From positions 62,001 to 126,000 of the forward strand of contig NOWV01000173.1 in NCBI GenBank assembly GCA_003344405.1: 64,000 nt of DNA. Reading direction: 5' to 3'. Position numbers and translations under genes: made by a program. This DNA is from Trichoplax sp. H2. Its lineage: Eukaryota; Placozoa; Uniplacotomia; Trichoplacea. Positions 1-13,500 of the stretch are shown one piece after another; the first letter of the stretch is position 1, and the number at the start of each line of letters is the position of its first letter. The notes below the pieces were generated by a model that saw only the letters and a list, made by a program, of their open reading frames with translations, was not told where the DNA came from and ran no database searches.

Positions 1-2529
1 TGCCCTCATTTCTTATAATGGGTTGCTATGTTAAGGCGAGCTCTTTGCCATGGCCTTATACTTAAAGCTAAGCTAGGTGATTAGGGCTATTAATAATTAT
101 TGTTTCAAGAAGATTTATGACAATCATTCACGTGAGTTTAACTACATTGCGGTGCTTTTATTAGAATGGTTAAAATTTCGCTTACTAGAGATATATCAAG
201 AAAATCTATAACCTATTAAGGTGATCATACCCGATTTTGCTGTTTAGTTTGTTCTCAACAGTTTGCTTTACTAAATCCTGACTATAATTGCAAACTATAT
301 GTATAAATCCATCCATAATTTCTTTCAACTGATTCATTCTAAATCATGCTAAATGAAATTGATTAATTGATCTCATACAGCTTCTATCAGTTTCATTCTC
401 TAATCGAATCGAAAATGGAAAATTAAAGATATAACCGAAAATATTTCTCAGTTACTGTTTATAATAACAACAATTGACTGCTGGCAGAGTAGAAAATGTA
501 GCATTCAACATGTTTTGATAAATTTAGATACATAATAATGGGATAATTATTGTCATAAATTTTATTAAAAATATACCGTTAAAACCCCTGCCGGTAAGTG
601 ATACTGTAATATGCAACGCCGAGTAATATATTAATTTTTATAAATTATTCTGTTATGTATTGAAATATTCACATAATAAACTTTTCCATTTATATCCTTT
701 TTCTCGACGGCTCCAGTATCTCGGTTCCCTCTGTGTTAGTCAATACTAAATACTATAAGGCCATCAGCTTAGGCGGTTGCGGGTTTAATAAATTAATTTA
801 GCCATTATTCATATACTATAGAATATCGTAACTCTATTAATTCCGTTATTATCTTCTGGCCAATAAGAGCGCTGTAATGGCTTAAAGTTACGCCCATTCC
901 TTAAGCGATTACTATTTCTGTATTTATAATGATATGAGCCTTCTTCCGTTAATATTTTAGTGTGACAATCATCTGACCTGACTACATTGTAGCTAAAGTA
1001 CTTCTCTACTTAGTATACTAAAGTCTAGAAATTATGAACAAAATTGTCCCAGTTGGTGCTAGAAGTATTAAAGTACAGTCATTTAAAAGCATTTTCTAAT
1101 CGATTGGTAATGATATCAACAGATGTAAAACATACCTTAATCTTTTGCTTGATTTCCTTATAAGATCGTTGCAAATTTTGAGACGGATCTATTGTAGTAA
1201 AATGTCATTCAAGATATTTGAGTCATGATTTTCTACTGCAAAATTAACGTACTTGTGCTGGTAAGTTATTCAAATAAGTACTACCAATCTTTTACTCTTA
1301 ATATATAAATTAGATTTTTAATGACTAGTATTGAATGATGTTTATGCTATCATCCAAAATAGAATATTAACATTCAAGATTGAGTATTTCAGTTTTACGT
1401 TATAATAAGTTTGATCTAAAGTTTCATCAGTTAGTACTAAATATAAGCCCTTCACTAGATTATAAGAGTCATAACACGATAGTATGGAGTAAAGGATTGA
1501 TATTACATGCTTTAAGTAACTAACTGCAGTTTATACAGCCGTAATTAGAACTTAAACGATTTTACTATTTGCCAGTAGATGAAACTTTACGATAGTTGTT
1601 CCGGTGTATAAATATGAGTAGTTACAGCAGTTTTCTTAGCCACCGTTAGTGCAGCTATTGAACAGACTATGTCGTAGGAAACGATCATAAGTCTATTTAT
1701 GTTCTGTCTATTTGATTAATCGATGATTGCTAGTATACAGACAATATCAGTTATATAACGTAAAATACTTATGATCAAAAATACTTTAATATAATCTACT
1801 CTATGCACCATGAAGGTAGTTTTTCTCTAGTCTTGATCCTTCTATCATTAAATAGCTATTAACAATTTACTCTATTGAAGGCATAAAACGTGTAATGTGA
1901 TTAACGCTACTCAAATTTTTTTATTACAGCCTTGGATTTAATGATGCCATAGCTTTAATAAATTTCTAAATCAAATCTTCCTTGCAGGTCTCGGTTCTAT
2001 GCTTTATCCATTTAACAAGCAATACTAATATAGCCTTGAGTAAGTGCAACTTCAATCAAATACTTTAATTTTGTCATTATTTTAAACCTTACCTACGTCA
2101 GATCATGATTGCAGTATTATGGCTTTAAAGCTCTTTATTCTTAATGTAATAATATAGCTACAAATTAGAAATCATTACATAAAACTGCATCTTTAGCTAG
2201 TATCTTTATATTACGCACACACAATTGGTAAAGGTTACAAATAGAAAGATCTCAGCAGGACCCGAAACCAATTATTATATCAGATTTTATTCACTAAATA
2301 AGCTAGTTTCTAGTAGCTAATTGAAAACAATATTTATTACATATAGAAAGCATTACGAAAGTGTTATGGGTTAAATTACTTTAGTAAAAGAACTATGGGA
2401 TTGCACAAACTTGTCAAGCTATGAATTTCGCCTGTAATTTGTGTAACGTTCTTAGCCCATAACTTTATATTTGATCGCAGCATTGCCCATTCTAAAAACG
2501 ATGTCTCTCCTTGATATTACATCCTTTAG
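1..2529. other. No gene recognised; presumed upstream/intronic sequence of the receptor gene
   Basis: AT-rich sequence with frequent stops in all frames. I looked for a signal-peptide exon and for further EGF-type exons (Cys-rich, phase 1 at both ends) belonging to the gene that follows and found none I could defend. The receptor gene must have a 5' end somewhere to the left, either in short exons here or outside the window. Confidence 0.5.
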
Positions 2530-4551
2530 CTAATTCGCAATCGTGCAATGGTAATCCTTGCATGCAAGGTGTCTGTTATAATATTCAAGGCGCTGTAAAA
2601 TGTTTGTGCTATTATGGATTTACGGGACAATCATGCCAAACAGGTAAGTGGCATTGTGCAACTGAAATAGGGTATTTCGCATTCATTAGATCTGAGCAAA
2701 ATCTCCTTCTTGATAGGATAGCTTATATTCTACACGTGTACTAACTAGTAAAGATTTCCTTTAGTGTCTTTAATTTAGTTGAGACAATTGAATTTAAATG
2801 AGAAATATTTTGAAAGCCTGACTTAATTACAGCATAATTACAACATAAAGAAATAGTCGTTGACGTCTACGAGAAGTTTAATTAAACCGAGAAAACAACT
2901 TACGCAGTTTTGGGTTTACTTATGTTGTTATGGAATCTAAATGCAACAATTTAGCAATATTTTCTAGAAAATTTTAGCTAATCTCAGCGTTACAGTCGTC
3001 GTATATCCCAATACTTTCTATTATCCAACCATTACTTTAATGGGATGTGATGAATTACATTGATCATTTAAGAGCACATAAACTGAGATGGCTTATCATA
3101 TCTACAGCTTTAGACGGATCAAGTTACCCCTGTAGCAGCAACCCCTGTCATATTGGTAAATGTGTAACTGTTTACCAAACTTCTACCGGACTATCTTATA
3201 TCTGCATGTGTCCAAACACCACTATAAATCAAGAATGTTATAATACAGCAGCAAACAGACCAAGTAAGAAGCAGTTTGTTGTACAATCTACATGTCGAAT
3301 CTACTATAAGCATTCTTTAATTTTCTATGCAGGTCTTTCAAGACCTTCCTATATCTAGTCATATTTTTTACTATCATAGATTTAATATTAATTGATGTAA
3401 CATATTTTTAGCTCAAAGTTGTTCAGGAGGTTGTTTTAATAACCGATGTAAGAATAATGCTATCTGCTATGGCTATTATGCGTATAATGCTTATTACTGT
3501 AAATGTCCGTACGGAACAACTGGAAAGAACTGTGAACAAACTTGTAAGTTGATACAAGAATTCTTTTATAGCAAAGAAAGCTGCAATTAAAATTTTCATT
3601 CCAGTAATTGCTAACACTAATAATAAGAGAAAGAATTTGCAATATAAAACAAAACTTTTATCAAAATTAGTTACCAAAAAAAATCAAAGAAATTTAAAAG
3701 AAATAGTAGTAAATTGAACGATACTGATTGCCAAATTCTCCTTCAGATATTCCTCCATGTTCGACCGTAAACTATTGTCAAAATAACGGAAATTGCACCA
3801 CTAACTTCAATGGTCAAGAATATAAATGTTTATGTCAATACCCTTTCACTGGCAGAAGATGTGAAATCGGTAAGATTGAATTTTAAATAATATCAAGAAA
3901 TTTACGCTGAAATTATGTGAATCGTAAGGACAAAATGAACTGAATTTTATTCTTCTATTAGAATTAGCATGTGCTTCTTCACCATGCCAAAATAATAATT
4001 CATGTACAAACATAAACGATGGCCAGTCTTACCAATGTCACTGCAGCAACAAATTTACTGGAAAAAATTGTCAAATACGTAAGTAGTTATACAATGATAA
4101 AGTACGCCAGTGAACACTATAAACCTCTGATATCATTGATATTATCATTCGGCAAATCCTGATTCGCTATTGTAAAAAATCAAATTTTACAATGTTAGAG
4201 CCATATATTACAGTAATTAAACATTTCTTCATACCATAAATGAAAGATTTGTAAGAATACAACAATTCCTTATTCAGTTACGTGTGTTATATTGATAGTA
4301 TCTATTTTATGAATACTGTCGCTATAAAGCTGCTCTAGAAGAGTTCAAAATATTTCCTTGCAGTTTTGTAAATATTTCAGTATGTTCAATCATAATGTTT
4401 GTATATTTTATTTCTCAAAAATGACATGATTGATTTATAGGTGACTATTGCAATTCCAATCCATGCCAAAATAAAGGAATATGTTCTAATTCTCCCAATA
4501 ACTATACTTGTCAGTGTGTATACCCTTTCGGAGGTTCCAGCTGTCAAATTC
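2530..4551 (+). other. Six consecutive EGF-like exons of the receptor
   Basis: Exons at 2530, 3114, 3412, 3747, 3962 and 4441 each encode one EGF-like module of 37 to 50 residues with six-cysteine spacing, for example the C-N-x-N-P-C start and the C-x-C...Y/F-G-x-x-C end. All have phase 1 introns on both sides and good GTAAG-type donors. They are the most N-terminal part of the receptor that can be seen. Confidence 0.85.
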
Positions 4552-7500
4552 GTAAGTTTCCATTACATAAGGGTCTTCTAATATCTAAGTAAAAGTGCTT
4601 CTGACGTTATCCTGATTTTTACCAGTTTTAATGACGGTCAAACTGATAGCTATCAATTTGATCATAATTATCTCTAATGAAACTATTAGATTTCTTACAT
4701 TTTCTTCATAACCATAAACTGCTTTATTTGCTCCATCGATGAAAGTCAAATGTTCTTAGTTTATAATAGCAGCCATTGTAACATATTCTCGACTGGTAGC
4801 ATAAACATAAATTATAATATTATGACCATACAGGCAATCCACAAGTAGGAGATGTTCGCCTATTAACCGAAAATGAAACGAATGCTGGTGAGCTGCAAGT
4901 ATACATTAACAAAGATTGGGGATATGTTTGCTTTAATGATGTCTTGGCAGGAAATCTAGCTGATGTTGTTTGTCACCAGTTGGGTTATAACAGAGCAGAA
5001 TACTTTACTGAAGTACAAAATCCAGGCCCATACTTACTTCCGTCTTTACAATGTAATACTACATTATCTACCTTGTTTGAGTGTAATGGAAATATTGATT
5101 TTGGAACAAATTTTAACTGTTCTACATCCGCTAGATACTTTATAAGATGTGAAGGTAAGAATTTTCTTTCCGTAATGATAGCACGTTCATTTTTTTAAAT
5201 TCATTAACTATAACCAGGCTCATCCTACAATGATGGCATTTATTTATAAATATTCGAACTTATTGCTCACATCGAAGTATTTGCGCTATTATTTTAACCT
5301 TACGACACCTTTACTTTCTTGCCATAGCTGCATCAAATCACTGTGTCCCAAGTGGAAATAATATTTGTACACAGCAAAATAAAATTTGCAAGGCCTTAAA
5401 CTCTGGCTTCGTATGCACGTGTCGGGAAGGTTATACTGGTGTGAATTGTAAAACTCCAATCAGTACGTTAAATACTCATAGCAATATGATGTAGCTTGTA
5501 TGAATCTTCATTTCATATAATTCATTTGTAAAGAAACTGTAATTATATATTACGCAAATATTTCAGGTTCTATTAGACACATTATCGAATTAGTATTGTC
5601 ACATTAATTTTTTATAGCTGCTAATGATTACGATTGTAAACTCCTTAGAAAGAGACTCTGGTATACCTTGCACTATGCTCAAAATTTGCTTCATAAAATT
5701 GAGCTAATAATATTCTATGTGAGCTTTGAATTAGATATAAAATTAAGTCATGCAATATCATTTTTATTACAGTATCACCATGGAAAGATGGAACAATTCG
5801 CATATACGACTATGAGCATGAAATTAAATCTACAGAATTAAGTTATCGAGCTGTTGGAGCCTTAGAGATTTTTCACTTAGGTGTTTGGGGTAGCATAAGC
5901 GCTAATAATCCATCGGTTGTTGCTGACATTGCATGTCGTCAATTAGGATATACTGTTGGCTATCAGCGACATCATATAGAGAATTCTAGTCCATCCCCGT
6001 TCATAAAGTATTGGATCAATAATATTTATTGTAAAGGAGCAGAAACTACCATTCGACAATGCTTTTTTCAATTCGGAACAAATACGACGATGCCTAAGGC
6101 CCGTTACGACGTAAAATGTTTTAGTAAGTTATGGACGCACACAAATTGAAATGATATTCGTCAATTATTTCGACTATAAGCAAGCTGTATTTTAAATTTC
6201 CTTTGGCCTATAATTCTGTATGTAGATGTAACCTGTAATCCAAATACTTGCCAAAATAATGCTACATGTACTAGTACAAAGCTGGTAGTAAATGGTTTAG
6301 TTTCTGAAAAAGATGAATGTAAATGTACTTTTGGATACTATGGTGATGTTTGCCAACATATTGATTTTTGTGCGACGCTGAAACCATGTCAAAATCAAGG
6401 TCAATGCGCTCTAGTAGCCTTCACATCTTACGATTGTCGATGTCCAAATTACTTTTTCGGAAGGCATTGCCAAATTGGTAATTAGCTTTTAACTATTTAT
6501 TGGAATGTCAATAAGATCATTATTTACAGATTTTCGCTACAATGAAGTTAATTTTATGCTAAGACTATTTATAACATTAACAGGAAAATTGTCCAATGGA
6601 TCTTCACTTATCATCAACGGTAGTATTAATAGCAATGCAATCAATTTCGGACGAATCGATGTAGTTATTGGAAGGAGCGAAATAGTACCATTATGTAGCA
6701 ATAAATTTACTATAAACGATGCTCATGTAATTTGCCAACATGCTGGATATGCAGGAGCTGTTAGCAAAATTGATGGTAGTATTTTTGGAAAAGATAAAGT
6801 TAAATACGGTTTGGCTAATATGAAATGTACTGGCTTTGAAAAATCTCTTTCCCAATGTTCGGGATACAATTCCTATGTTACGAACTGTAATAACAGCTAT
6901 GCAGGAGTAATTTGCTCAAGTAAGCAACATTCTATATCTTTTACGGAATATTTTAATGACGGTAGATCATGTTATAAGAAGTTAAAAACGCCATAGTTTT
7001 TAATCATATATCATCTATGTCCATTAGTGTATATCATACCGAAACGCAAAAGATACCGTTTATTGTAAAAGTGTCTATGTTACTAATAATTGCCATCCGA
7101 ATTAAATGGTATCTTACAATTTAATTTTATCATTTTATAAACAGCTAATAAGCCTTGCACATCAAATCCTTGCCAAAATGGTGGTACCTGTATAAATATG
7201 TTTTTTGGATTTCAATGCAAATGCGGTATTAATTACTTTGGAAGAACATGTGTTAGTGGTAAGTTAATTTCATTTGTATAAGCTACCATTCGACACGATG
7301 GCAACACTATATTATTTCTTTTATTAATTAATTAATTTTATGCGATCTATATGTTTTGCATCATCGTTTATGTTGATACTGCCGAAAATTCGCTAAAACT
7401 TTATAGCGAAACTACTTCTTGAAAAGAAGAGATAATCCTCAGTATCATACTCAATTTCGAATTATATTGCTATTGCAGTTTCAGAAGCTTCTGGGTCAAT

Positions 7501-10500
7501 AAGACTTGTCGGACAGTCAGAAAATAGTATGCAAGGACGACCTCAAATATTTATCAATAACTTATGGATCAATATTTGTACGCCAATCAATGCTTATCAT
7601 AATATGCGTGCTATCTGTTCGAAAATGGGCTACATCTTTGCTACAGCTAGTAAAGCGGACACACAAAATTATCGAGGTTCTGCATCCTACAAATTGCAAT
7701 GCAACGGAAAGGAGGCAGATATTAAAGAATGCAAGTATACTTTGGTTAAAAATTCTACGCATACCTATTGCAAACAAGACATCTTAATTACATGCACTGG
7801 TAAGCCTATGTTAAAGAAAGACATGAAATCTGCCACCTACAAAAATAGGAAGATACAAATAATCAATCTTTAATTCAAACTTTCATACAATAATCTACCA
7901 TATATTTTTACTTTCTGTCTATAAATGAATGTTGCTTGATATTGGAATACCATTGAATGCCAATTTTTTCATTTGTTACCTTAGGATATTCTAGAGATGG
8001 CGTAATAAGATTTATGGGAAATCCTGGCTTAGGCAGCTATTTCCAAATTTATTGCAACGGAATGTGGGGAAGATACTGCGGTGAAGGCAAAGAAATAGAA
8101 TCAGTGCTACGAATGGCATGCGGAGTTGCGGGATATGAAACTTTTGAAAAGTATGATTTGGATTCTATTGATCCTAAAGAACACAATTATGGCCCCATGC
8201 TTCTATGGAATGCCTTCTGTAGTACTAATGCTACCGATTTGAACCAGTGCAATAGTCTAGGATGGTACAATATTCCAGATTCTTGCAAAGCTAGCAATAA
8301 AACAGTCTACTTGACATGCAAAAGTAAGTCTATTAAATAAATTTCATCAGATGTCTCGCTTAATGCGAGTAAAGATCTGACGAGGCTCATTAAATGCCTC
8401 TTTTGGCGTTAGAAAGATCCAACTATGCTGATAAATTCACATTTTGTAGATTATAGCATTACAAGATTAGCTTCCATATGTAAATCTACTATACGTGCAT
8501 ATAGTCTATGGAGGTTTCTTAATCAATAGCTTGAAAAATTGTCAATTTTAATTCCATCATTTAATGAAGATAAACAAGAATGCTCCTTCCTACATCAACA
8601 AAACTGCTTCTATCAAAATAAACATTGTGTAGCTATGAACAGGCGTAGATTTTGTGTGTGCTCGCCAGGCTACACGGGCGAAAATTGCGAAACACTCTAC
8701 AGTAAGAATCTATAGCTATTCCTTAAAATTAATTCTAAACATAGATGAAAATAAGCCAACTTTTAAATACATTTAATAGTGAAATACTAAAATCAGTTAG
8801 ACTTAATGATATATGATTCCATTTCTAGTTCAACCCGTCAGTGGCACTATCAAATTTGATGTTACACAGATTTCCTTTATAACTGATTATAAAGGAGAAA
8901 TTTTAATCTTTCATAACGGTGTTTGGGGTGGATTTTGTTATGATAATTTCACGAAGCAAGTAGGGGAAGTTATATGCCGACAACTCGGTTTCCATCGCTA
9001 TGTTTGGCATACTTGCTGCTTCGGAGGAAGAGAGAGCTTTGCTAAAGTCTGGATAACTGGTATGCGCTGTTCTGGTCAAGAAAGTAATATTACACAATGT
9101 GATATTTCCTATGGTCCAGATACTTCCAAATGTCGTGGTGCAACAATTTTAACATGCGAAAGTATGTTCATAAGAAATATTTTTATATTATATCCAATTT
9201 GTTAGTATAGAGTAACATTTAATATATTAAGCCATGCAGTGGCATCTTAGCAACTTGAATCTATACACAATTTTAGACCTATACAAATTACAGTGCTCAT
9301 AACTAAGAAGTATTACAATTTTGAGACAAAATATCATATACATTTTACTAGTATAGAGTTGCAGATATTATATTTAGTAAAGTAAATGGCATCTTATGAA
9401 TCTGCCATCGGTCACTAATTATACATGAGCGACTTATAGTGCTCATAACTAAGATTAATTTCAATTTTTAAGAAAAAAATCCGAAGGATTTTAGCTGTAT
9501 TCATGGAGAGGTTGTCCATAGTGATCAAGGACGACGCTGTGATTGCGATCCTGGATACTTTGGCAAACATTGCGAGTATATGGCTTTGTGTCATTGGAAG
9601 CCATGTAAGAATAGTGGCACATGCATCGATAAGTTTAGAAATGTTTCCGATATATACAAAGCAACCTACTATGAGTGCCACTGCAGCAATCCATATTATG
9701 GAAAGCAATGTCATCTAGGTACTGCAACTGTAAATAATGCAACTAGAGGATAAATAAGATTTATTGCTATCACTTTTTCGCGATATATTACGTTTACCAC
9801 CCTATACGAAGTTGTAGAGTTATCTCTAACACTAAATTCTCGACAACGTTGGGTTTCAATGCAGTGTTAGTAATGCTAGTAGGATATTGTAAACACCTGA
9901 AGAAGTAGATCATCAATTTAAATTCTATTTGGCCATTTTCAATTAAGGTCCTGCAAAAGATGGCTCTATCAACACTGTAATACCCTATTTTCAACCCGAA
10001 CAGTATTATGCGGGGCGAATTAAAATTTACTTACAAGGTATATGGTACAGCTTTTGCAGGCAGCATTTTTCACTCAATGCAGCCAATGTGATTTGCCAGC
10101 AGCAAGGCTACGGTAAGGCAATCTCATTCTCGACTAATTATCCAATTGGCCAACCTGACGCCTTGATGACGAATCTGCGTTGTACTGGCTACGAAAGTAG
10201 CATATTGGAATGTTTATATAAATTAAATCCGATCAGCCAAAACGCTGCTTGCTTACCTAAAGATTATGTTGGAATTAACTGTTCCACAAGTATGTGGCAT
10301 TAGCTTAATCTTTGTTTCTTTTACAAATTTTTCGTTATAATAGCTTGTCAATTTATATAGATATATAGCAACAGCTCTATGCACTGTATATTCCGTCGAC
10401 GATCATGCCTGATTTATAAAACATATACATACTTCAACTGAAATATCTTTAATTTCATGTATTGCGATACTTTACGTATTTCTTTGATTCCACGATTGTG

Positions 10501-13500
10501 TAATAATTGGGCCTTCCGTTTTTATATGATATTATCAGCCTATGATAAATGTCGTGGAATACCTTGCCAAAATGGAGCTACCTGCCGAACATTCTGGTTT
10601 GGTTTTAAGTGCCAATGCCCACAGTATTACACCGGACTCTTATGCGAAACCTATATAGGTAGACCTCTGCTCTATTTATATATTACGAAAATATTTCTCA
10701 ATATTATAGCAGAGCTACCATAGTCATGTATAGTTTAGTAATTAACAGCGAGTGAAATTCTAGATGCTCTGTCATTCTAAACTTGCCTAATTAAGTGTTA
10801 ATAATAAATACTCAATGTAGGACCTGCTTTGGAGGGAGATTTGAGACTAATAAACGGAGCTACATTAAACGAAGGAAGGGTCGAAATCTTTCACAATATG
10901 AAATGGAGTACTGTATGTGGTAATACGATTACTAAACAAGAAGGCAAAGCTTTGTGTCATCAGCTAAACTTAATTTTCGAAGGATTTACTTATCATGCCG
11001 TATTTGGTAAAGGGCATGCCAGTGTTCCAATATTATCTTTAAATTGTAGCAACGATAAAACGAAAATTAAAAATTGTAATTTAAGCCCCATATCCTCTGC
11101 TGCTAGATGCAATCATAACGATGACGTTGGTATTATCTGTATAAGTAAGTCCTTGAGCTACTTAATATCTTTTTACAGCAAATTATAACAGTCGAAATTC
11201 AAATTGGATGTGGGTCGCTAGTATTTGTTTGGTAGATTAAATTTCATTGAGATTTGTGCATCATTGTAAATAGGACATAAAGAGCTTATATTTACTTTCT
11301 AATTAATCTATAAGCAAAGGCCTGTGTTCCAAATCCTTGCAGAAATGGAGCCGTTTGCTATCCTAACATATTAGATTATTACTGTCACTGTGTCAATGGT
11401 TATTCAGGAAAAAATTGCTCTGAAGGTAGTTCGGCTCTACATTAGCAACCATGAAGTTATTACAAAATTAAACTAGAAAATTCATAATATATTACTTACC
11501 AATTTAAACAATTATTAGCTGCTGAAGGAACGCTACGCTTAGTAAATGGCACAGGCTTTAACAGTGGCAACTTGGAAATATACCACGATAATGTATGGGG
11601 TGCTATTTGCAGTCGAGATTTTGCCGATGCTAGTGGCCTATCGGTCTGCCAAGAACTAGGGTTCATTAACGAGGAAAATTTCTATTGCTGTTCAGAATTT
11701 GGCCAACATAACGGTACATTTTGGTTACATAACATCAGATGTAATGATGAGGATAAGAAATTGATAGATTGCAAGTTTGATTCGTATAATACAATGTGCA
11801 GTCCTAGTCAAGTTGTGGGGCTTCGCTGTCGATGTAAGTTACTGTGTCTAGCAACTACGTATTTTGCCATCCATATCTATTGACCATGATAACTAATTAA
11901 GAAACCTATCGGAATAACGCTTGATAATTGGACTCTCTTACCTTGCTAGATGGATTTTGTGATAGTTTCCCTTGTCAAAATGGAGGACACTGTGAGTACA
12001 TTTATCATTTGGGCATACGTAAAGGAACATGCGACTGTCGTAGGGGATTTACGGGCAAATTATGTGAAAAAAGTAAGTTCTATCAATTTTTAGGACATTA
12101 GTGATCGTGATAGTAATTAAAACAGGGTACCTGGATGTACCTGGAATATAAGGTGGCTACCAGCTAATTTTTAGAACAAGATCATTTAAATTCAGCTTCA
12201 AATTATTTCAATAGCATTATAATTGAGTTTACTTGAGATTTTAAGGTCAAATGGATTATCGGTGTATTTCTTTTCTAGTTGATCATCCAAAACAAATAAC
12301 GTGTGCCGACAATCCCTGTGGACCTGGATCGACATGTTTAGATTTAGCGCTGGGTTATAAGTGCTACTGCTCGGATAGATACTACGGAAAGAATTGCAAA
12401 AAAGGTTAGCAATGTCCATAGCCTTAAATCAATGTAGCAGAATAACTGGAATTGAATTCTAACTCCTTTTGCATTCACTTAAAATTTTTACTTTGAGTAC
12501 AGTTAATTAATATCTGTAGCTATCGTAGCAAAATACGTAACGGGAATAATCCATTGCATAGCTATCTAAATGTATGACAGTATTTTGATAGAGAAGTTAA
12601 CGCTGCTAATTGCCTGGTATGGGCAATAAATTTATCATCTTCATGTAGAAATTATCAACGGTATCGTCCGGTTTTATTCGCCATATGGTGTGGATAACAT
12701 CAGATCAGGAACGGTGCAGATTTATTTCAACGGAACATGGGGCACAATATGCAGTAAATCAATTTTCAGCAGGACATCTGCTCGAGTTATATGCAAAATG
12801 TTAAATTATGAAGTGGTCCAAGATGTCAAAACGAATTCGTTCTTCGGTTCAGCACCGGGTAGAATATTATTCTGTAAGCATTAATTTTATCTCTGTTATT
12901 TGGAAATACGACTACTTTTAACAAACATTCTTTAATCTAAACTGCAGCTATCGTAAACGATAGGGTTAAAAGATATTAATAGTTAATCAATCTTATCACT
13001 TTGGCTTTCTATGCTAACGATTTTACTTTTGGGATAAAGCTAATGTTCAATGTACTGGCAATGAAACTTCCATTTTGGACTGTCAGTTAGCCTCAATTAT
13101 TCCTAAAGACTGTAATTCCAACACGCTGGTTGGAGTTACGTGCCAAAGTATACCAACCCTTTCGCTTACTTTGAATTAACACAAACTATATAACTATTTG
13201 AGCTTATTCTTCTTGACATCATTTAGAGAATCCTTGTTCTACATCACCAACGCCTTGTGGACTCAATGGCTTCTGCCGAATGATAGCAACTAAACCATTT
13301 TATAAGTGTCGCTGTAATTCAGGACAAGCAGGCTACAACTGCGATCGAGGTAGATCTAGATTTCAGCAATCTTTAACTAATCATTTTTAGGTCTAGCTAG
13401 CTGCTTCCAGACCTGTTAAATTAAACCTTCAATATTAGGGAATAGAACAGCTACCAAGTCAATTTTTTCTTGTCGATTTAGAATTCAATGCTTGCGATAG

